Shown one piece after another: positions 1-7,297 of a stretch of 9,615 nt of DNA. The notes under the pieces were generated by a model, which was given only the letters and a program-made list of their open reading frames with translations, made no database searches and was not told the origin of the DNA. Source of the stretch: Candidatus Aminicenantota bacterium (GTDB lineage Bacteria > Acidobacteriota > Aminicenantia > JAMOAD01); contig JALXDT010000367.1 in NCBI GenBank assembly GCA_027070475.1, positions 1-9,615 on the forward strand, given 5' to 3'. Position numbers and translations under genes: made by a program. Each line of letters opens with the position of its first letter. Positions within the stretch are counted from its first letter, which is position 1.

Positions 1-2
1 TA

Positions 3-149
3 AGAGGACTTGATCTTTCTTTGCAGGGGCAGCTAATGAATTTAATTTTAAAAATAAAAAAATTATACGGATTTACAATAATAATAATTACCCATAATAA
101 AGAAATTGTTGATTTTCTTTCCGATGATTTATTAAGATTAAGAAATTAA
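3..149 (+). CDS. ABC transporter ATP-binding protein, C-terminal end only (partial)
   Basis: An open frame enters from the left edge and ends with TAA at 147-149, giving 48 residues. It starts RGLDLSLQGQL, which matches the D-loop region just after Walker B of ABC ATPases (the LDxSxQ pattern is typical of oligopeptide/nickel-type importer ATPases). It continues through YGFTIIIITHN, where ITH is the H-loop (switch) histidine, and ends SDDLLRLRN, equivalent to the 'ADRV..L' end of the core domain. Walker A, the Q-loop and the signature motif lie outside the window. The protein stops right after the core ABC fold, without the extra C-terminal region seen in OppD/DppD/OppF proteins. The substrate cannot be told. 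No start codon is visible because the gene is cut by the window edge. Family assignment is fairly secure; subfamily is a guess. Confidence 0.8.
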   Translation, partial: RGLDLSLQGQLMNLILKIKKLYGFTIIIITHNKEIVDFLSDDLLRLRN

Positions 150-174
150 ATTTTTATGGAAAAGTTTCAAACTA

Positions 175-183
175 TGTGATAAT
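175..183 (+). promoter_or_regulatory. Possible extended -10 promoter element for the rubrerythrin gene
   Basis: TGTGATAAT reads as an extended -10 (TG, one base, GATAAT at 178-183), about 35 bp before the rubrerythrin ATG. No good -35 hexamer lies 16-18 bp upstream. It sits in the 68-bp gap after the ABC gene, so rubrerythrin may have its own promoter or may also be read through from upstream. In DNA this AT-rich such a match can arise by chance. Confidence 0.3.
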
Positions 184-217
184 TTATTTGATAAAAGTAA
201 AATAAAGAGGAGGTAAA

Positions 218-787
218 ATGAAAAGTTTAAAAGGAACAAAAACTGAAAAAAATCTTTTAATTGCATTTGCAGGAGAATCTCAAGCCAGAAATCGTTATGA
301 TTATTTTGCAAAACAGGCTAAAAAAGATGGTTTTGTAAAAATATACAAAACCTTTGAAGAAATAGCCCTTCAGGAAAAAGAACACGCAAAAAGATTGTTC
401 AAATTTCTCGAAGGTGGAGAGGTTGAGATAACGGCAAGTTATCCTGCAGGTAAAATCGGAACAACAGCAGAAAATCTAAAAGAAGCTGCCGCTGGTGAGC
501 ATTATGAATACACAGATATGTATCCAACTTTTGCTAAGATCGCAGAGGAAGAGGGCTTCAATGAAATTGCAGCTGTTTTAAGATCCATTGCAATTGCCGA
601 AAAGCATCATGAAGAAAGGTTTTTATCTCTTCTCAAAGAGGTAGAAAACAACACTATGTTCAAAAGAGAAAAACCTGTCATCTGGAGATGTATGAACTGC
701 GGTTATATTTTTGAAGGAGAAGAACCACCAGAGAAATGCCCTGCCTGTGCTCATCCGAAAGCATACTTTGAGCTCCTTAAAGAATAG
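218..787 (+). CDS. rbr: Rubrerythrin (ferritin-like diiron domain plus C-terminal rubredoxin-like domain)
   Basis: A non-heme iron peroxidase that reduces hydrogen peroxide in the cytoplasm of anaerobes, with electrons usually passed through rubredoxin. The 189 residues match the normal two-domain length (about 190). The four-helix diiron domain spans residues 5-142, with likely ligands E20, E53, H56, E94, E97, E128 and H131 in the order expected for the family (ESQARNRY, EKEHAK, GEHYEYTDMY, AEKHHEERF). The rubredoxin-like FeS4 knuckles are C158/C161 and C174/C177. A strong Shine-Dalgarno sequence, GAGGAGG at 207-213, lies 4 bp before ATG 218. The gene stands alone on the plus strand and converges on the DUF2905 gene, with 3 bp between the stop codons. 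Nothing looks broken, and it should be a functional oxidative-stress enzyme. Confidence 0.96.
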   Translation: MKSLKGTKTEKNLLIAFAGESQARNRYDYFAKQAKKDGFVKIYKTFEEIALQEKEHAKRLFKFLEGGEVEITASYPAGKIGTTAENLKEAAAGEHYEYTDMYPTFAKIAEEEGFNEIAAVLRSIAIAEKHHEERFLSLLKEVENNTMFKREKPVIWRCMNCGYIFEGEEPPEKCPACAHPKAYFELLKE

Positions 788-790
788 TTA

Positions 791-1000
791 TTATTTAATT
801 TTTTTTAGGATATAAAAAATCAGGGATATAATTAAACTCAGTACAATAGAAGTAGTTATAGGAAAGTAAAAGGTAAAATTTTTCTTTTTAATTACTATAT
901 CTCCAGGAAGATGAAAAAGCTTTAGAGGTGAAATTTTTATTAAAAACCCCAGAATAAGAAAAAGAATTCCAAGAGCAATAAAGATATTGCCTATTTTCAC
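791..1000 (-). CDS. DUF2905 family small membrane protein
   Basis: A 69-residue protein with two hydrophobic segments (about residues 5-22 and 47-65) joined by a short loop containing the family-typical LPGDI (31-35) and FYFP (44-47) motifs. This matches the DUF2905 pattern, whose function is unknown. The start is GTG at 1000-998, overlapping the TGA of the NHL gene by 4 bp (GTGA), so translation is probably coupled. The purine stretch AAAAGGAA just upstream lies too close to the GTG to be an ideal ribosome site. It is the last gene of the minus-strand cluster. DUF2905 genes occur in many genomic contexts, so its place here is weak evidence for a role with the kinase and NHL protein. Confidence 0.85.
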   Translation of the reverse strand: MKIGNIFIALGILFLILGFLIKISPLKLFHLPGDIVIKKKNFTFYFPITTSIVLSLIISLIFYILKKIK

Positions 1001-3045
1001 TTCCTTTTATCTTTGTGTTTAAAGTTATCTCTTTCCAAATGGAAACTCTTTAATCTATGCTCTAACTTATTTCCTTTATATTTATTGCCATTAAAATAGT
1101 GATACTTATTGTGATGAGAGGTCACAGTCACCTTAACTTCTCCTTGAGAAATAGTATCCTCAGTTATTTGAAAGACTTGAATTCTCGCATTTCCCGTATC
1201 TGCAACATAAACTGTTCCATCCTCAGCAACCGCAACCCCATAAGGTACATTAAATTTACCGTTTTCTGTTCCTTTACCTCTCGCAATATTTATAATAAAC
1301 TTACCATCCCCAGTAAACTTTGCAATCCTGGAATTATCAGTATCAACAACATAAACATTACCTGTTCTATCCACAGCCACACCTGTTGGTGCATTAAAAT
1401 TATTATCTCCGCTTCCGGCTGAACCCCATTTGAACTTATAATTTCCCGAAAGGTCAAAAACAACAATTTTGTTAAGAGCTACGTCACTAACATACACCTG
1501 TTTCTTTTCTTTATTTATCGCTATACCAAAGGGATATTGAAACTGAGAATTACCAGTTCCCTTGCTTCCCCATTTCCCAACAAAACCACCACCAGTATTA
1601 AAAACCTGGATCCTGTAATTCCCTGTATCAACTATATATAATTTATTATTAGGTCCTATAGCTATACCAATAGGATGGTCAAACTTTCCATTCTCTTTTC
1701 CACTTCCTCCTTTAAATAAAATTATTTTACCAGCAGAGTCTAATTTAAAGAATCCATTAGCTCCCACATCCACAATAAATGTTTCTCCTGAATTTAATAA
1801 AAGTCCATCAACTGGGGTTAAAAGCTCCTGCCCCACAGGCATTTTTCTTATAAAAACTCCCTTAGTAGAAAAAACTTTTGCCACATGATTCCCAGCATCT
1901 TCAATTAAAACTCTATTATCATTGTTGAACAAACTAATTCCGATAGGAGAATTAAATTGAGTTAACCCGGTTCCATTTTTTCCCCATTTTCTGATAAATT
2001 CATACTTGAAAGGAGAAAGTTTAGCATAAACAGAATTTGTTTCTCCTTCTATGATATTAATTTCTTTTTTTGCCTGACCATACAACTCTTTGACAATTAG
2101 TAATTCATGCCTTCCACTCTGAATACCTGTAATTTCACAAGGAGTTATTTTGCCAGTACTCCTTCCATCTATAAAAACATCCGCTCCATCAGGATCTGAA
2201 GTTATTTTTAACACAGTAGGACCTGTTGGTGTAGATTTTTTTGAAAGAAGAACTGCTGCAACAATACCTCCGGCAAGAATTCCCCCCAAATAATATATAA
2301 ACTTAGATCCTCCCTTTTTCTCATTTTTTTCCTTAACAATCTTTCCTTCCTCTTCCTTTGTAGCTTCTTCTACTTTTTTAGTTTTTATTTCCTCTTTGAC
2401 TTTTGTCTTTGTTTCCTTTGTTTCAACAGGTTTTGTTTCTTCCTTTTTAGCTTTTTTAATTTCTTCTTCTATTGGAACAAGCTTTTCAAGAGAAAAACTA
2501 AAATTCTTCGAATTATTGTTTACAACTATATTTTGTTCAAGAGTTTTATACCCTTCTTTTTCAACTTTTATAAGGTGTTCACCTTTTACGAGTTTTAAAT
2601 TGAACTTTTCCCCTTCTCCATAAAACAAATCATCTATGTAAAGTTTACCTCTTTCTTTTAGTTTAACCTCTATTCCAACCATATTTTTACTCTTTATCTC
2701 TTCAACAAATATAATAAATTTAGGACTGTATATGTCAGGATTAAGTGATAAAGTAGGCTTTATTTTAAGGATTTTTAAAATATTTTCTTCGGCTTTATCG
2801 TTTTCACCAATAGTAAAATAAGTTAAAGAAAGTGTTAAATAAGCATCAATAAGATCCTTCTTATTCTTTATTATGGTAATAGCCAAAGAGAGTTTATTAA
2901 TGGCCTCTTTAAAATCCCCGTTTACATAGGCCTTTTTACCCTCTTCTAAAAGCTTTTCAACCGTGGAATCCTGTTGAGCAAAACCTATATATGAACTACT
3001 TAAAATAAATAGGACTATAGTAATTATTGAAATAAACTTTTTCAT
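997..3045 (-). CDS. Envelope protein: signal peptide, TPR, PEGA, TM segment, PEGA, six-bladed NHL beta-propeller
   Basis: 682 residues, a multi-domain protein with no enzymatic motif. Order: signal peptide 1-23 (MKK, hydrophobic core, GFA then QQ); TPR-like helices about 26-100; PEGA-like domain 121-187 (KLYIDDLFYGEG, KGEHLIKVEKEGYK); Lys/Glu-rich linker 190-245; Gly-rich hydrophobic segment 249-267, flanked by Lys on both sides; second PEGA domain 277-343 (SDPDGADVFIDGRSTG); about six NHL repeats 348-627 (such as PIGIAIGPNNKLYIVDTGNYRIQ, the second being degenerate), enough for one propeller; then a basic, His-rich tail 634-682. The likely role is binding protein or glycan ligands at the envelope and scaffolding. 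The start is secure: AAGGAGGA lies inside the last codons of the kinase gene and ATG follows the kinase stop after 1 bp, so the two are probably translated together. The side of the membrane on which the propeller lies is unclear. Confidence 0.88.
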   Translation of the reverse strand: MKKFISIITIVLFILSSSYIGFAQQDSTVEKLLEEGKKAYVNGDFKEAINKLSLAITIIKNKKDLIDAYLTLSLTYFTIGENDKAEENILKILKIKPTLSLNPDIYSPKFIIFVEEIKSKNMVGIEVKLKERGKLYIDDLFYGEGEKFNLKLVKGEHLIKVEKEGYKTLEQNIVVNNNSKNFSFSLEKLVPIEEEIKKAKKEETKPVETKETKTKVKEEIKTKKVEEATKEEEGKIVKEKNEKKGGSKFIYYLGGILAGGIVAAVLLSKKSTPTGPTVLKITSDPDGADVFIDGRSTGKITPCEITGIQSGRHELLIVKELYGQAKKEINIIEGETNSVYAKLSPFKYEFIRKWGKNGTGLTQFNSPIGISLFNNDNRVLIEDAGNHVAKVFSTKGVFIRKMPVGQELLTPVDGLLLNSGETFIVDVGANGFFKLDSAGKIILFKGGSGKENGKFDHPIGIAIGPNNKLYIVDTGNYRIQVFNTGGGFVGKWGSKGTGNSQFQYPFGIAINKEKKQVYVSDVALNKIVVFDLSGNYKFKWGSAGSGDNNFNAPTGVAVDRTGNVYVVDTDNSRIAKFTGDGKFIINIARGKGTENGKFNVPYGVAVAEDGTVYVADTGNARIQVFQITEDTISQGEVKVTVTSHHNKYHYFNGNKYKGNKLEHRLKSFHLERDNFKHKDKRK

Positions 3046-3046
3046 A

Positions 3047-5131
3047 TTATTCCTCCTTTAAATTTACCGTTTTTGTTTCAAGATTTATTGTAATCCTTGT
3101 TAAATTTCTTTTAAAGCTTATAGCTTTCTCAATCTTTCCAAATTTCGGATGAACTACTTTTAAAACATGATTTCCAGCGGGCATAGTAATATTTTTTATT
3201 GGGCTTAATCCTAATTTTTTATTATCTATATACACATTTCCCCAAGGGTAAACATAAATTAACTTGATTTTAATCTCTTCCACATCTGGTTTTGTTTTTT
3301 TAGAAGAAACTTTTTTAATCCTTGTAGAATCAATATTAAGATTTACAAAAATTTTATCAACTGTTTCTCCTCCTTCAACTGTTATTTTTCTGAAATAATC
3401 TTTGTACTCCGGATGTTTAAAAAGAATTGTATGAGTTCCTTCCTTTAATTTGATATTAAAGATTGGTGTAATATCCCTCAACTTTCCATCAATATAAACC
3501 TTTGCCCATGGAACAGCCACTATTTTTTTTATGATCGCAGTTGTTTCAAACTTTTCGCTTATTTCTTTTACACCTCTGGAAATTATTACTTCTTTTACTT
3601 TGCTCCTTACACCCTTTGGTGTTTCTCTTAAATATATTATCTTATGTTTTCCCTTTTTTAACCTAATAGATTTTGGAGGAGGGATTATTCCATAATATTT
3701 ATCATCAATATATAGTTTTGCTTTTGCATTGGAAGAAAAGGTTACATCATAAGTATTTATTGATTTTCTTAAAACAGTTTTTTGTTTTTGTGTCGACAAA
3801 ATAGTTGAAACTTTACTCCCCTTAGGTAAAGCTTCACTATTTACCTTTCTTTCTCCACCTGTTTTGTTCTCTGCCTGCTTTACACTCTTTTTCTGCTCAT
3901 TAGAAATCTCTTTATTCATAATCTTTTCTTTACCCTGTGTTGGAAGCACACCCTTATTTTTTTCTTTTATATCAGCTTTTCTCTTCAGGCCCTTTGCACT
4001 AACTTCCTCTTTTTGATTTTCTACTTCTTTATCTTTATAGACTAACTTCTTAACATTGTTGAAATAATTTTTAACTGCTTCCTTTTTGTATACAGCTAAG
4101 ATAGATAGAAGGAATAAAAACAAAACTAATATAAGAGAAGGGACAACTCTTCTCTTCTTTTCTGAGACAATATATTCACTCTTTTTACCCAACTCTTCCA
4201 AAGCTGATTTTAGTTCTTTAACTGACGAAAATCTTTCAGCTGGATTCCTCTTTGTTGCTTTAAGAATAATCTTTTCCAAGTCTTTATCAAGTTTTTTATT
4301 ATATGTTGAAGGTTTCGGTAGTTCTTCCCTAATATGCTTTAAAACTATCTGAACAGCAGATTCACCTTCAAAAGGAAGCTTACCTGTTGCCATTTCAAAC
4401 ATCGTAATTCCAAGTGAATAGATATCTGTTCTTTCATCTACCTTTTCCCCCTTAGCCTGTTCAGGAGCAAGGTAGTGAGGACTTCCCATAATCTTACCTG
4501 TAGCTGTAAACTTTGTTGTTTCCAGATTTTTAGCAAGACCAAAATCTGTTAGTATTGCCCTTCCATTATCTTTTTGAATCATGATATTAGCTGGCTTAAT
4601 ATCCCGATGAATTATTCCCTTGGAATGCATATATTCAAGCACAGATGCAATATCTTGGGATATTCTTATTATCTCCTTAAATTCAAGAGGAGCTCTTTCC
4701 TTAATTAAATCCTTTAAAGTTATCCCATCAATGTATTTCATAATTATATAGGCAACATTTTTATAAAATCCAACATCATAAACCTGAACAATATTTGGAT
4801 GATCAAGCTTGGCGTAAAGCCTTGCTTCTCTTTTAAATCTTTCGAGCATCTCGGGATCTGTAATAAGATCCCTTGATAGAATTTTTAAAGCACAAATTCT
4901 TTCAAGCACAGTATCCTTCAACTTCAAAACAGTAGAGAATCCCCCTCTTCCTATAAGGCCTAAAACTTTATACTTATTAGCTAATTTTTCCTTTATTATA
5001 TCCAACTCAGGAAAATAGATATCACTAAATCCAACTGTTGTAGGTTCATCCCCTAAAAAACTATAACCACAATAAGGGCATAAAGTAGCATCATCATCTA
5101 CTTTCTTTTTACAAGATGGGCATTCTTTCAT
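3047..5131 (-). CDS. Membrane Hanks-type Ser/Thr protein kinase with N-terminal zinc ribbon and three C-terminal PEGA domains
   Basis: 694 residues. A double-CxxC zinc ribbon (C4, C7, C18, C21) comes first. The kinase domain covers about 54-315: Gly-rich loop GRGGFS 61-66, ATP-anchoring K83, alpha-C E102, catalytic HRDIKPAN with D177 and N182, DFG 196-198, activation loop rich in Thr (T205, T206, T209, T211), APE 222-224, and the closing Arg R300. All catalytic residues are present, so it should be an active RD kinase. One transmembrane helix lies at about 329-347, with Arg/Lys on its N-terminal side, placing the kinase in the cytoplasm. A charged linker (350-460) and three PEGA domains (about 463-530, 535-598, 621-686; motifs KLYIDDKYYG, PWAKVYIDGK, PWGNVYIDNKKLG) lie outside. 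The start is fixed by an in-frame TAA two codons upstream. There is no Shine-Dalgarno site, and the mRNA may be leaderless. Substrate unknown; the clustered regulator and NHL protein are candidates. Confidence 0.95.
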   Translation of the reverse strand: MKECPSCKKKVDDDATLCPYCGYSFLGDEPTTVGFSDIYFPELDIIKEKLANKYKVLGLIGRGGFSTVLKLKDTVLERICALKILSRDLITDPEMLERFKREARLYAKLDHPNIVQVYDVGFYKNVAYIIMKYIDGITLKDLIKERAPLEFKEIIRISQDIASVLEYMHSKGIIHRDIKPANIMIQKDNGRAILTDFGLAKNLETTKFTATGKIMGSPHYLAPEQAKGEKVDERTDIYSLGITMFEMATGKLPFEGESAVQIVLKHIREELPKPSTYNKKLDKDLEKIILKATKRNPAERFSSVKELKSALEELGKKSEYIVSEKKRRVVPSLILVLFLFLLSILAVYKKEAVKNYFNNVKKLVYKDKEVENQKEEVSAKGLKRKADIKEKNKGVLPTQGKEKIMNKEISNEQKKSVKQAENKTGGERKVNSEALPKGSKVSTILSTQKQKTVLRKSINTYDVTFSSNAKAKLYIDDKYYGIIPPPKSIRLKKGKHKIIYLRETPKGVRSKVKEVIISRGVKEISEKFETTAIIKKIVAVPWAKVYIDGKLRDITPIFNIKLKEGTHTILFKHPEYKDYFRKITVEGGETVDKIFVNLNIDSTRIKKVSSKKTKPDVEEIKIKLIYVYPWGNVYIDNKKLGLSPIKNITMPAGNHVLKVVHPKFGKIEKAISFKRNLTRITINLETKTVNLKEE

Positions 5132-5136
5132 TCTTT

Positions 5137-5165
5137 AAAATAATAGTATTTTACCCTTTTGTCAA
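5137..5165 (-). promoter_or_regulatory. Sigma70-like promoter for the kinase gene, predicted transcription start at the ATG
   Basis: On the minus strand TTGACA (5165-5160), 17 bp, then TATTTT (5142-5137). The -35 is perfect and the -10 matches 4 of 6. The expected transcription start is about 5130-5131, and ATG begins at 5131, so the transcript would have no leader. The promoter sits in the 43-bp gap after the editing-domain gene and would let kinase, NHL and DUF2905 genes be transcribed apart from the regulator. Confidence 0.6.
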
Positions 5166-5174
5166 CATTATTCC

Positions 5175-5591
5175 CTAAAACTCTTTAAAAAACCTTGTTA
5201 AAGGTTCTCCTCGAGAAAAAAATTCAAAATCAAGGAGATAGCCAAAAGGTGTCTGAAAAACTTCGTACCCCGCTGATTTTAGTCTCTCTTCTGCTCTATC
5301 AAGAATATATTTTGCATTCTCAGGAGAAGCCTTACTTTCAGATAAATGAGCAAAGGAATGAAGAACTATTTTTTTGACTTTGTTCTTATTGCAAAACCAT
5401 TTAATATTTTTTATCAATTTTGTAACTTTTGAATCAAGATTTTCTTCATCCTCTTTTTCAACATTAATAAAAGATATAATGGCGTCCTCTTTCAAATCAA
5501 CACTATCCACAAAATTAGTAAAATCCTTTTCAAGAGTTTTTTTTGCCTTATCATATCTTAATCTGTTTACTTTCCACAACAAAATCCTCAT
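5175..5591 (-). CDS. Free-standing homologue of the archaeal threonyl-tRNA synthetase editing domain (tRNA-Thr_ED-like)
   Basis: 138 residues with no synthetase domain attached. It aligns end to end, from memory, with the N-terminal editing domain of archaeal ThrRS, which has a D-aminoacyl-tRNA deacylase-like fold and removes Ser from tRNA-Thr. Shared segments are MRILL at the start, ISFINVEKEDEEN (39-51), HSFAHLSESKASP (78-90) and TPFGY with SRGEPL (114-131). H82 matches the conserved pocket His. L119-L120 replace the Tyr-Lys of the archaeal pocket, E129 replaces a His and R133 replaces a Glu, so classical Ser-tRNA-Thr editing may be altered or lost. GGAGG with 5-bp spacing precedes ATG 5591, which directly abuts the TAA of the regulator (TAAATG), so co-translation is likely. 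Roles could be a trans-editing factor or a repurposed aminoacyl/nucleotide-binding module. Confidence 0.75.
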   Translation of the reverse strand: MRILLWKVNRLRYDKAKKTLEKDFTNFVDSVDLKEDAIISFINVEKEDEENLDSKVTKLIKNIKWFCNKNKVKKIVLHSFAHLSESKASPENAKYILDRAEERLKSAGYEVFQTPFGYLLDFEFFSRGEPLTRFFKEF

Positions 5592-7292
5592 TTAAACCTC
5601 CAACCCATACTTTTTTATTTTTGTATCAAGAGTAGTCCTGGAAATATTTAAAGCTCTTGCTACCTCAGTTTTATTCTTAAACTTATTTAAAGCTGTAATA
5701 ATATGATTTTTCTCCACCTCTTCAATAATCTTTGAAAGTTCCCATTCATTATTTAATTCTGATTTAAATCTATTATTATCGTTGTTTTTAAGCCTTTCCG
5801 ATAAATGTGCTTCTCTTATGATATCACCTTCATCCACAAGAGCTACAGCTCTTTCTATTTCATTTTCAAGCTCTCTTACATTCCCCGGGTAATCATAATT
5901 TATTAACAATCTCATGGCTTTATTGCTAATTCCTTGTATTCTTTTCTCATATTGAGTGGAAAATTTCTTAATAAAAAAATTAACTAATTCCGGTATATCT
6001 TCCCTTCTATCTCTTAAAGGTGGAACACTAATTTCATCTCCTGCTAATCTAAAATAGAGATCTTTTCTAAATTTTTTCTCGGATATCAATTTTTTTAGAT
6101 TTTTATTTGTCGCAACAATAATTCTGACATTTACCTTTTTTAATTGAGTCCCCCCTACTCTATAAAACTCTTTAAACTGAATAGCCCTTAGTAATTTAGC
6201 CTGAAGAGATAAAGAAGTATCACTTATTTCATCCAAAAAAAGAGTTCCTCCATTTGCCATTTCAAACTTTCCCGGTCTTTCTGAAGTATCTGTTGCTGCA
6301 CCTTTTTCCACACCAAAAAGCTCTGCCTCTATAAGAGCTTCCGGAACAGCCGCGCAATTAATTGCAATAAACGGAGCATTATGTCTTTTACTATTTTCAT
6401 GAATAAATTTTGCTAAAAGCTCTTTTCCCACCCCCGATTCACCATAAATTATGACATTTATATCTGTTTTTGCAATCTTTTCAGATCTCTTAATAAGTTT
6501 CTTCATTTCTTTGGAAACAAAATTAAATTTATTTATCTTTTGACTTTTAAACTTTTCTTTTTTTATCTCTTTCCTCTCCTTTTCTGAACACAAAAAATTA
6601 CTTCTATAAACATCTATTAATCTTGAAAAAAGATTGGGGTTAATTTTACAATTCCCTCTTCCCAAAACAAAAAACTTACCTGAATCCGCATAAAAATAAC
6701 CATCAGTCAAACTATCTATATTTGGAATCAAGTCAAAAAGAAACTTTTTGTCCCCATGAACAAATATGACAGAAAAATCTTCACTATTTTCAATCTTTTC
6801 ACCTATCAAAATATCATCACAGTCAAATAAATACTTGTTAACAGTCTCAAAAAATAGGTAACTATTGTTTTCTGCTAAAGACTTAATCATATAAAGAAGA
6901 GAAATTTCAGGTCCAAAAAATAATTCTTCTGTTTTTTCCAACTCTTTTGATTGAATTTCAACAACTCTCTTTCCATTTTCCAGAATTCCGTCTTCATCTT
7001 CAATTATTTCCACTTCTAAACTCACCCTTCCGAGAAATAATTTAGCTTCTTGTTGAATTTTAAATTCTTTTACTTTTTCACTGTTTACAATTACTCCGTT
7101 TTTACTGTTAAGATCTTTAACAAACCACTCCCCTTCTCTTTTTTCTACTAAACAATGTTTTCTTGATACCGTAGAATCCTCGATAAAAATATCCACATCA
7201 TTATTTTTTGATGAACCCAATATAATACGCCCTTCTTTGATATAATACGTTGCTCTTTTTTTCCCCGGTATCAATATTTTTAAAATAAGCAT
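5592..7292 (-). CDS. FHA-AAA+-Fis transcriptional regulator of the NtrC type with degenerate GAFTGA loop
   Basis: 566 residues. An FHA domain spans about 20-95 (LGSS 25-28, SRKH 43-46, NG 65-66), with Ser27 where the phosphate-binding Arg of GR normally stands. A middle region, 100-240, I do not recognise (possibly GAF-like). The sigma54-activator AAA+ domain is about 258-490: Walker A GESGVGKE 284-291, Walker B LFLDE 351-355, Arg-finger candidates R409 and R415, sensor II YPGNVREL 468-475. The sigma54-contacting loop, normally GAFTGA, reads GAATDT at 331-336. A Fis-type helix-turn-helix closes the protein (about 522-562, KTEVARALNISRTTL). ATPase parts look intact, but the loop suggests weak or no sigma54 activation, as known for TyrR-like members. 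The start is fixed by an in-frame TAA three codons upstream; no Shine-Dalgarno site is present. It is first in the five-gene cluster and probably controls it. Confidence 0.92.
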   Translation of the reverse strand: MLILKILIPGKKRATYYIKEGRIILGSSKNNDVDIFIEDSTVSRKHCLVEKREGEWFVKDLNSKNGVIVNSEKVKEFKIQQEAKLFLGRVSLEVEIIEDEDGILENGKRVVEIQSKELEKTEELFFGPEISLLYMIKSLAENNSYLFFETVNKYLFDCDDILIGEKIENSEDFSVIFVHGDKKFLFDLIPNIDSLTDGYFYADSGKFFVLGRGNCKINPNLFSRLIDVYRSNFLCSEKERKEIKKEKFKSQKINKFNFVSKEMKKLIKRSEKIAKTDINVIIYGESGVGKELLAKFIHENSKRHNAPFIAINCAAVPEALIEAELFGVEKGAATDTSERPGKFEMANGGTLFLDEISDTSLSLQAKLLRAIQFKEFYRVGGTQLKKVNVRIIVATNKNLKKLISEKKFRKDLYFRLAGDEISVPPLRDRREDIPELVNFFIKKFSTQYEKRIQGISNKAMRLLINYDYPGNVRELENEIERAVALVDEGDIIREAHLSERLKNNDNNRFKSELNNEWELSKIIEEVEKNHIITALNKFKNKTEVARALNISRTTLDTKIKKYGLEV

Positions 7293-7297
7293 CCAAA

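Noticed and set aside
784..806. Terminator after rubrerythrin (AATA-GT-TATT followed by a T8 run at 799-806)
   Set aside because: The stem is only four A-T pairs, and the T run is part of the DUF2905 Lys codons on the other strand.
4086..4352. Plus-strand open frames inside the kinase, NHL and editing-domain genes (4086-4352, 1099-1422, 2396-2623, 5195-5377, 5374-5595)
   Set aside because: All lie antisense to well-supported coding regions and lack ribosome sites or domain signals.
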